64,000 bases of DNA, taken from the NCBI GenBank assembly GCA_905116865.2, contig CAJHNH020008544.1, forward strand, positions 416,669-480,668, read 5' to 3'. Shown piece by piece: positions 62,001 through 64,000 of this stretch. Position 1 is the stretch's first letter. Each line of letters opens with the position of its first letter. This DNA is from Candidula unifasciata (Eukaryota; Mollusca; Gastropoda; Stylommatophora; Geomitridae). The notes below the pieces were generated by a model. It was not told the DNA's origin, did not search any database, and saw only the letters and a program-made list of their open reading frames with translations. The position numbers and the translations under genes were made by a program.

Positions 62001-63214
62001 GTATTTGCCTAAATTTTACTTCTGTCCACAAAAACACTACGTCTGATGTACTGGCATAGTTAGAACAAGCCTGCACTGTAACTCATACTTATAACTTACA
62101 ATTTATTCGCACTTAGGACGGGTCCCCAATGTAATGACTGCCCTTTTGTGTCTCCTCCACACTGGTTATCTGTGGTGCAGAGTTAACACTGGCTCTGATG
62201 TCTAGAGGTTCACAACTCAATCAAAGCAGACAAGCACCTCTTCACAGTCACACAACGTCTAACAACGGTTAACACCAGCGGCACATTTCACGAGTTTATT
62301 TACACGTTAGCTTAATACACAAATCACAGGTTAATCCACTTACAGCATTCGGACAATAGACGCTGACATATTCACAGTTGGCTTTGACAATCAAACAGGG
62401 TACCATCACAGCTGGCCTTCTCGATCATTCATTCCTCGCCGATTCAGATCCACATGCTCTAGTCATTCTCCATTCATCTTCACAGCTTCATTTCACATCC
62501 TTTCTCTCTGGGGCCCAGTCACCGAATCCCCGCCTGATTCTCAATCCCCAGATCTCCTCATTCACACGTGACTCACTCTTTCCTGTCGTTTCACCATATC
62601 TCCGTGAAACCCATGCTCTCAGGGACTTCCCCAGTTATGCCAATCATCCCCTGACATTATCCCTATTTATAACATCATTACAACCTTTATTACTGATGCT
62701 TTCAGGAAAATTTTTACATCAACTTGGCCACATATGGCTCAGTCAGACAGTAGAATAAAGTTAGACCTTTTACCTTTCAACCAGCCTGAAGCCAAGAAGA
62801 TACGCAAACCAAGGAAATTCTAAAATTGTTCTAAACAAAAATGTTCCACCTACAGAGAATGACTAAAAAGCAACTACAGCAAGTAAAAACTATCATTATA
62901 ACAATCTATTTTTTAAAAGATACAATTATTTCTTCTTCTTTTTTTTTTCGATAACAAAACTCTACACATAAATCAATGACCCAAATCTTCTTAAAGGTTG
63001 AACAGGGTAATCCTTATATCTGAGGAAAAGAGCCAATTAGGATAATCAGTGTACTTACGAGGATAGGGCTTTAATAGCGTCCCTCCTGGCTTCAGCCATC
63101 TTCTCATCTCTCTCAGTAATTGTAGCAACAGTTATCAGCCCAGACATAACCTTTGATAGATTCCCTTCCAGCATGGCCTTGGGAAAGGCTCCTAAAGCTA
63201 GGCTATGTCCCTGC
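33618..63214 (-). CDS. TBCD: TBCD, tubulin-folding cofactor D: 3' part of the gene (12 exons)
   Basis: Known role of the family: TBCD is a cytosolic HEAT/armadillo-repeat chaperone that captures beta-tubulin, joins the TBCE/TBCC/ARL2 machinery and releases assembled alpha/beta-tubulin dimers. Seen here: twelve minus-strand exons whose translations follow the family's C-terminal region in order, with short matches such as [47 protein letters not shown] and CDLLGI. All splice phases agree, giving about 416 residues with no stop. The usual protein is near 1,200 residues, so roughly the first two thirds lie beyond the right edge. The last recognised exon ends in IKRPTVIK before a GT donor, so the final few codons and the 3' UTR were not located. 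Introns run from 0.7 to 8.1 kb and are full of SINEs, LINEs and satellites. Oddities are a GC-AG intron and two duplicated 5' splice sites. Identification is confident; exon ends are predicted from GT/AG and phase. Confidence 0.95.
33770..33975. repeat. (CA/CG)n repeat followed by a SINE E piece
   Basis: Alternating purine-pyrimidine stretch 33769-33830 (gcgcgcgc, cacacgcg), then part of SINE family E in minus orientation (about 33838-33975). Within the last TBCD intron. Confidence 0.8.
34735..34945. mobile_element. Dispersed family A repeat
   Basis: gatgcaattgttcgttattt, catcctggcttttgcttggg and gtgtcaccgggtgtttatc. Inside the exon k to l intron. Confidence 0.7.
35131..35347 (-). CDS. Possible alternative terminal exon inside the last TBCD intron
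   Basis: A 71-codon open stretch with balanced composition that includes [16 protein letters not shown] and DWDLKAHLS, ending in TAG. It is preceded by a good acceptor (pyrimidine-rich, TTGCATCTTAG). Its first base, G, would complete the Trp codon begun by exon k, so splicing k to this exon gives an open frame with a different C-terminus. It cannot be an internal cassette, because its only possible exit phase does not fit exon l. The protein family is not recognised. It could be an alternative TBCD end, an exon of a nested gene, or a retrocopy fragment. Confidence 0.4.
35880..36125. repeat. Purine-rich low-complexity tract
   Basis: Imperfect GAA/GGA-rich stretch about 0.1-0.35 kb downstream of the TBCD exon k donor. 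Confidence 0.8.
36230..36339 (-). CDS. TBCD: TBCD exon k, followed by a GC donor
   Basis: 110 nt. The acceptor is ATCTGCAG. It encodes [18 protein letters not shown] and VMAILSDTI, then two bases of a Trp codon, matching RKTTASQVYETLLTYSD ... VLSDTAW. The only phase-correct donor is TTTG|GCAAGT, so the next intron is GC-AG. TBCD has Trp exactly at this junction, which supports the boundary. Confidence 0.93.
36526..36603 (-). tRNA. tRNA-Arg-like pseudogene or SINE head
   Basis: Read on the minus strand: GTGGCCTAATCTAATGGTTA, an anticodon arm with loop CTCCCAA, and a T arm with GGTTCGAGTCCC. It resembles tRNA-Arg(CCT), but the anticodon is CCC, the D loop has extra bases and the acceptor 3' side does not pair. 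Not a working tRNA. Confidence 0.5.
36970..37570 (-). mobile_element. Two LINE 3'-end fragments
   Basis: 37310-37570 on the minus strand reads [15 protein letters not shown] and [13 protein letters not shown]. 36980-37255 reads a KTWIQ-like end with [12 protein letters not shown]. Both are typical LINE ORF2 C-termini with stops. Within the TBCD exon j to k intron. Confidence 0.65.
38110..38215 (+). mobile_element. LINE 3'-end fragment
   Basis: Reads [20 protein letters not shown], matching other LINE ends in the window. Confidence 0.6.
38521..38752 (-). mobile_element. SINE family D, complete minus copy
   Basis: gcatatccttaacaggacgt ... accactgtcgaaaccaacgc ... box B complement near 38690-38702. 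It lies directly beside TBCD exon j. Confidence 0.8.
38792..38879 (-). CDS. TBCD: TBCD exon j
   Basis: 88 nt. The acceptor GTCTTCAG was chosen over a nearer CTGCAG because only it keeps the frame from exon i. The donor is CCAGG|GTAAGA. It encodes [20 protein letters not shown] and LLCHRYPR, matching FCEMVQF ... LLLCHRFPLIR, and ends in phase 0. Confidence 0.93.
38925..39170 (-). mobile_element. SINE family B
   Basis: aaccaatcggcactcaatcg, gtcaacatcatgccagcc and tttaggttcggtcaacatgg. Confidence 0.65.
39290..39555 (+). mobile_element. SINE family B, diverged plus copy
   Basis: Decayed body (gatgctaacacccatcaagt) ending in aagggtcctttacttac. Confidence 0.5.
40393..40482 (-). CDS. TBCD: TBCD exon i
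   Basis: 90 nt. The acceptor is TTTTTCAG and the donor is GATGT|GTAAGT. It encodes [20 protein letters not shown] and then KIMAGAD, aligning with the [20 protein letters not shown] region. It is less conserved than its neighbours, but phase and order fit. Confidence 0.87.
41165..41990. repeat. 37-bp minisatellite in a TBCD intron
   Basis: Roughly twenty head-to-tail copies of a 37-bp AT-rich unit containing actacaggattaaacagta followed by ttatcctaggataac. The central copies are the most alike and the edges more diverged. It lies between exons i and h and ends close to exon h. No coding potential seen. Confidence 0.9.
42021..42098 (-). CDS. TBCD: TBCD exon h
   Basis: 78 nt. The acceptor is ATTTCAG and the donor is GCAA|GTAAGC. 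It encodes [20 protein letters not shown], matching RVSVPLLKTLDHVLTHG of known TBCD. Confidence 0.93.
42475..42780 (-). mobile_element. SINE family E
   Basis: atcttcttcttagccttcac tail, ggactttggtcttgttccag body, and acttttacaacacacttgtt. About 380 bp from TBCD exon h. Confidence 0.7.
42781..43962. other. TBCD intron, no feature beyond fragments
   Basis: A short LINE 3'-end scrap lies near 43145-43185. No exon seen. Confidence 0.4.
43963..44034. repeat. (AT)n microsatellite
   Basis: 36 dinucleotides. Confidence 0.97.
44035..45962. other. TBCD intron with a SINE D 3' part
   Basis: 44818-44928 is the 3' part of SINE family D in minus orientation. No exon supported in the rest. Confidence 0.5.
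45963..46084 (-). CDS. TBCD: TBCD exon g
   Basis: 122 nt. The acceptor is TTTGCAG and the donor is GACAG|GTTGGT, a weaker site. It encodes [20 protein letters not shown] and [12 protein letters not shown], matching SLFEYMKGI ... LLQIFEDN. It enters in phase 0, consistent with exon f. Confidence 0.9.
46180..47600 (+). mobile_element. Degraded LINE reverse transcriptase pieces
   Basis: An [14 protein letters not shown] piece near 46195-46250. A second RT follows with [13 protein letters not shown], a mutated YADE box (46605-46616), [10 protein letters not shown] and YGCESWTVN. The C-terminal end (FFGHVRRRR) is near 47140. A third RT piece at 47360-47570 has [15 protein letters not shown] and FKYLGTII. 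Many stops; antisense within the TBCD exon f to g intron. Confidence 0.75.
48190..48657 (-). repeat. 49-bp minisatellite built from a TBCD exon/intron junction
   Basis: About ten units, the last being the true end of exon f (48625-48657). In the sense direction each unit is the final 33 exonic bases plus the first 16 intronic bases, so most units carry ATT|GTGAGT. GT donors occur at 48624 (true), 48575, 48526, 48431, 48382, 48284 and 48235; the units near 48477 and 48333 have lost the GT. The unit is not a multiple of three, and the second copy brings an in-frame stop. Confidence 0.92.
48625..48763 (-). CDS. TBCD: TBCD exon f, with its 3' end copied into a minisatellite
   Basis: 139 nt. The acceptor is TTTTCAG and the donor is ATT|GTGAGT. 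It encodes [20 protein letters not shown] and [15 protein letters not shown], matching the family's [18 protein letters not shown]. It ends in phase 0. Its last 33 nt plus 16 nt of intron form the unit of the 49-bp array directly downstream, so several GT donors follow the true one. Confidence 0.93.
49137..49164. repeat. Poly-C run
   Basis: 28 consecutive C, directly before a SINE E copy. Confidence 0.97.
49196..49360 (+). mobile_element. SINE family E, plus copy
   Basis: tccttcgaagtcagagggca, gtccagaagtggacaaacaa and ccagaactttctgctgga. No GAA tail. Confidence 0.65.
49615..49820. mobile_element. Dispersed family A repeat
   Basis: gatgcaattttttgttattt, ccacccgggcttttgcctgg and gtgtcaccgggtgcttatcg. 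The longest copy in the window. Confidence 0.7.
50115..50168 (-). CDS. TBCD: TBCD exon e
   Basis: 54 nt, the shortest exon. The acceptor is TCCACAG and the donor is CCAGA|GTGAGT. It encodes [18 protein letters not shown], matching PPIPHVPHRGELEKLFP. It is too short to stand out as an ORF and is recognised by family match and phase. Confidence 0.9.
50205..50330 (+). mobile_element. SINE family B fragment
   Basis: Starts about 35 bp upstream of TBCD exon e. Contains ggaagtaaaggtggccagta and ttaatcacatcccca. Confidence 0.5.
50410..50635 (+). mobile_element. SINE family C
   Basis: gcccggctctctagcttagt, gaactccttgtggtccggg and atggaatcaaggccgaaggg. Confidence 0.8.
51007..51237 (+). mobile_element. 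SINE family D
   Basis: gtttgtggcttaagcactgc, box B-like GGTTCAGCTGC, and tail tgcaacatactgtaaaggat. About 100 bp from TBCD exon d. Confidence 0.7.
51343..51444 (-). CDS. TBCD: TBCD exon d
   Basis: 102 nt. The acceptor is TTCCAG and the donor is CACAG|GTATGT. It encodes [20 protein letters not shown] and ends in KLLYHR, matching the QQASEKIDRFR segment of known TBCD proteins. Confidence 0.93.
51625..52090 (-). mobile_element. SINE family E interrupted by a SINE family B variant
   Basis: 51625-51732 and 51919-52090 are the two halves of one SINE E. 51733-51918 is a head-less SINE B variant (aaagtaaagtaaagatcttt ... gctgggtcgacctgcgag). The nesting gives the order of insertion: E first, B later. 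Confidence 0.7.
52115..52245 (-). mobile_element. SINE family E, 3' part
   Basis: tttgcgttcaccgactgtga and tgtacatccattttactgat. Confidence 0.6.
53016..53099 (-). CDS. TBCD: TBCD exon c
   Basis: 84 nt. The acceptor is TTTGCAG and the donor is AACAT|GTAAGT. It encodes [20 protein letters not shown], equivalent to the family's VRKAAMTSLMDL stretch. Phases join exons b and d exactly. Confidence 0.92.
53280..53650 (+). mobile_element. Retroelement 3' end, copy 2
   Basis: The open stretch (53277-53522) reads [40 protein letters not shown] and [20 protein letters not shown], then a stop and a tail of (aactc)n. Homologous to 27900-28200, so it is a repeat and not a host exon. Immediately upstream (sense TBCD) of exon c. 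Confidence 0.65.
54000..54125 (-). mobile_element. SINE family B fragment
   Basis: ccattttagactgggtcggc and a tRNA-like head near 54070-54120 with box B complement gggttttgaactcac. Confidence 0.55.
54414..54430. repeat. G run
   Basis: About 16 G, then cggg. Confidence 0.95.
54636..54803 (-). repeat. 84-bp tandem duplication covering the TBCD exon b donor
   Basis: Two near-identical 84-bp copies (54636-54719 and 54720-54803) each hold about 29 bases of exon b, its GCCTG|GTTAGT donor and the start of the intron. The second donor is at 54690/54689. Reading past the true donor reaches a TAA within eight codons. Confidence 0.9.
54775..54915 (-). CDS. TBCD: TBCD exon b
   Basis: 141 nt. The acceptor is TTTCAG and the donor is GCCTG|GTTAGT. 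It encodes [19 protein letters not shown] and [13 protein letters not shown], a strongly conserved TBCD block. Its 3' end and donor are copied in an 84-bp tandem duplication lying just downstream in the sense direction. Confidence 0.95.
55360..55445. repeat. Long G-rich tract
   Basis: Almost pure G over about 50 bases (55387-55429) with flanking GGA/GGT. Poly-Gly and poly-Pro frames here are artefacts. Confidence 0.95.
55554..57129 (+). mobile_element. RTE-like LINE, 5'-truncated, with reverse transcriptase
   Basis: Starts mid-ORF and ends in a (GAA)n tail. It is flanked by the 12-bp target duplication aatcaataaaaa (55542-55553 and 57130-57141). The RT shows [46 protein letters not shown] and FADDIALL. 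The C-terminus has [18 protein letters not shown] and [12 protein letters not shown] motifs, as in RTE/CFDP2-like LINEs. A TAG at 56326-56328 splits the RT just before the FADD motif, and a frameshift lies near 56455. The endonuclease half is missing. It is antisense within a TBCD intron. Confidence 0.9.
57142..57223 (+). pseudogene. Left part of a plus-strand reading frame split by the LTR element
   Basis: An open frame reading [20 protein letters not shown] and then YWVTHGMTF runs into the LTR insertion site. If the LTR element and one copy of acctt are removed, the frame continues without a break into 62688-62822. Upstream, before the LINE insertion, the frame meets a TAA, so no start or splice acceptor is evident. 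The family is not recognised. Confidence 0.4.
57224..57776 (-). repeat. 3' LTR of the Gmr1-like element
   Basis: 553 bp, the same length and ends as the 5' LTR. In the sense direction it is directly preceded by a purine run (the polypurine tract). Confidence 0.92.
57777..57790 (-). other. Polypurine tract
   Basis: The sense sequence AAGGGGAGGAGAGA directly abuts the 3' LTR, as expected for the plus-strand primer of an LTR element. Confidence 0.8.
57791..58706 (-). other. 3' untranslated part of the LTR element
   Basis: About 0.9 kb of AT-rich sequence between RNase H and the 3' LTR, with no coding frame of note. It includes two tandem copies of a roughly 60-bp unit (about 58580-58705) containing ttataattatctcccttttc. 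Confidence 0.7.
58707..61082 (-). pseudogene. pol: pol (INT-RT-RNaseH) of the Gmr1-like element, two in-frame stops
   Basis: One minus-strand frame, broken by TGA at 59805-59807 and TAA at 59343-59345. Counting from 61055: the integrase core has D4 (VDIIG), D64 (ISDRG) and E100 (LVENL), with 35 residues between the second and third. The GPY module is at 241-243 and [10 protein letters not shown] follows near 265. A linker leads into the RT N-terminus ([27 protein letters not shown]). After the first stop the RT continues with [16 protein letters not shown] and the catalytic YMDD near 59510. RNase H (58707-59267) shows SDAS, FEREALA, TDN and a final [11 protein letters not shown]. The frame opens abruptly just upstream of FQEVAVD with no zinc-binding HHCC region, so the integrase is N-terminally truncated. 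It is no longer able to make a full polyprotein. Confidence 0.93.
61083..62111 (-). other. Leader region of the LTR element, no gag found
   Basis: About 1 kb between the 5' LTR and pol with no minus-strand frame of useful length. In the sense direction, a donor-like TATAG|GTGAGT (intron start 61314) and a CTAAC branch-like site with TTTCAG (ending 61059) outline an intron-like 256 bp. Splicing them would place an in-frame TAG just before the integrase, so a functional fusion is not predicted. Confidence 0.6.
62112..62129 (-). other. Probable primer-binding site
   Basis: In the sense direction the LTR end CATTACA is followed by T and then TGGGGACCCGTCC. The TGG start next to the LTR fits pairing with a tRNA 3' CCA end. 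The tRNA was not identified. Confidence 0.55.
62130..62682 (-). repeat. 5' LTR of the Gmr1-like element
   Basis: 553 bp with short inverted ends TGTAATG/CATTACA. In the sense direction a TATAAATAG box lies close to its start and an AATAAA signal lies mid-LTR. It differs from the 3' LTR at about six sites. Confidence 0.92.
62688..62822 (+). pseudogene. Right part of the plus-strand frame split by the LTR element
   Basis: Continues the frame of 57142-57223 with [34 protein letters not shown] and a lysine/arginine-rich end PRKF before TAA. The composition looks protein-like rather than random. It may be a terminal exon of a nested gene or a truncated retrocopy. Confidence 0.4.
62823..63058. other. 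TBCD intron remainder
   Basis: AT-rich sequence between the split frame and exon a. No feature recognised apart from short T and A runs. Confidence 0.5.
63059..63214 (-). CDS. TBCD: TBCD exon a (most 5' in window)
   Basis: 156 nt. The acceptor is TCACCAG and the donor is CTC|GTAAGT. Entry phase leaves one base, and the exon ends with two bases of a codon. The translation contains [20 protein letters not shown] and ends in RRDAIKAL, matching the family's SLALGALP ... RRDGLKA segment. The upstream intron leaves the window. Confidence 0.93.
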
Positions 63215-64000
63215 CTGGTGACAATTACAATGTTTGAATTTTATTCAAGAGATTCAACAGTACACTATTTTTTTTTTTTTTTGGATGTTAATTACAAAAA
63301 AATTTCAACAAAAATATTTTAAGGCACCAATATCAACTTTACAGATTGTGCCTGGGATTTTTTTTCTGGTGGTACATAATGGTATGCAGTACCAACACCT
63401 TTTTTTGGGGAGGGGTATTTTTCCCCCCAGCTATACTGCAACAGACAATTTGTGGTGAGTACTGACAATTGTTTTAGACACTGTGCAGTCAGAATCTGTT
63501 TAAACCGGTAATCTAAGAAAAGCAGAATATTTATAATGAGGATGGATTCTGAAGTTGGCTTTATGGCTTACATTTAAGTGACAAGGGACAGTAGTGCAAG
63601 AGTCACACTGTGGAAGCAACTGGGGCCTCACCATGTAGGGAGCAGTGGTTGCATGACAACCAACACTCACCAGAGAGACTGTGCTCGCATGCACACATAA
63701 ACACAAGATAATAATGGTTGGCAAGTTGTTTTTCCTTCGTTCACTCTTAAAAGGGCAGTGTGCAAGTTCTGCTTTACACAAAGGTTGTCGTATCTGCACC
63801 TTTTTACCAAACATATGCAATTTCAGCAAATCCATAATTAGTTGCCTTTTAGGACAAGCCTGTTAGAGTGGTAGCGGGTCTATTCCCTATTTCTGCCTCC
63901 AGTCTGGTCTAAAATGTCAAATCTTACACCTAGATTACATATTCTGCATCTAGACAGTCTATTCAGGGGTTAAATAATTGTTTGGGACTAAATGTGTGGT
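63215..64000. other. TBCD intron upstream of exon a
   Basis: No exon found. Poly-T runs lie near 63268-63282 and 63360. About 63840-63905 resembles the middle of the GAA-tailed SINE family (ttagagtggtagcgggtctattc). Confidence 0.5.

Larger units (their letters stand above)
57224..62682 (-). mobile_element. LTR retrotransposon with INT-RT-RNaseH order (Gmr1-like), defective
   Basis: Two 553-bp direct repeats (57224-57776 and 62130-62682) begin TGTAATG and end CATTACA. They are flanked by the 5-bp duplication acctt (57219-57223 and 62683-62687). The minus-strand interior (4,353 bp) carries one pol frame in the order integrase, reverse transcriptase, RNase H. RT and integrase are of Ty3/gypsy type (YMDD, GPY module), so the order is that of the Gmr1 group rather than the usual RT-RH-INT. 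No gag, protease or integrase zinc finger is found in the about 1 kb between the 5' LTR and pol. By eye the LTRs differ at about six positions, suggesting a fairly recent insertion. It lies in a TBCD intron, in the same orientation as TBCD. Confidence 0.93.

Noticed and set aside
63500..63835. Further 5' TBCD exon
   Set aside because: The minus frame has no similarity to the TBCD segment expected before exon a, and its edge overlaps a SINE E fragment.

Overview
The window looks like an animal nuclear genome, most likely an invertebrate and plausibly a mollusc or other lophotrochozoan (inference). It has a conserved animal gene split into short exons with GT-AG introns, several tRNA-derived SINE families, RTE-like and jockey-like LINE debris, hAT-like MITEs, one LTR retrotransposon, and many microsatellites and minisatellites. 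Nothing bacterial or viral-genomic was seen, and the species cannot be named from the sequence.

One host gene is clear: the 3' part of TBCD (tubulin-folding cofactor D) on the minus strand. Twelve consecutive exons lie between 63214 and 33618. Their reading phases match at every junction and they encode about 416 residues of the C-terminal HEAT-repeat region. The 5' exons lie beyond the right edge, and the very last codons were not found. Two exon/intron junctions carry tandem duplications that copy the 5' splice site: a 49-bp minisatellite at 48190-48657 and an 84-bp duplication at 54636-54803. The intron before the last recognised exon starts with GC and contains a phase-compatible alternative terminal exon (35131-35347).

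The large TBCD intron 54916-63058 holds an RTE-like LINE (55554-57129, 12-bp target duplication) and an LTR retrotransposon (57224-62682, two 553-bp LTRs, 5-bp target duplication). The LTR element's pol order is integrase, then reverse transcriptase, then RNase H. This is the Gmr1-like arrangement, unusual for Ty3/gypsy-type elements. Gag, protease and the integrase N-terminus are missing. The LTR element interrupts a coding-looking plus-strand reading frame.

The left half (1-33 kb) has no convincing host gene and is built from repeats. Its main structures are: GAA microsatellites attached to SINE tails; a 1.4-kb array of 49-bp units between two copies of a rearranged LINE piece (8203-11368); and a 4.3-kb block (14600-18917) bounded by two palindromic elements and a perfect 8-bp duplication, enclosing two tandem units of SINE pieces plus a 21-bp minisatellite. 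Also present are two members of a GGCT-ended inverted-repeat family (20294-21193, 29205-29616) and a foldback element broken by a hAT-like MITE (about 31885-32530). Coordinates of SINEs and LINE fragments are approximate, because they were aligned by eye.
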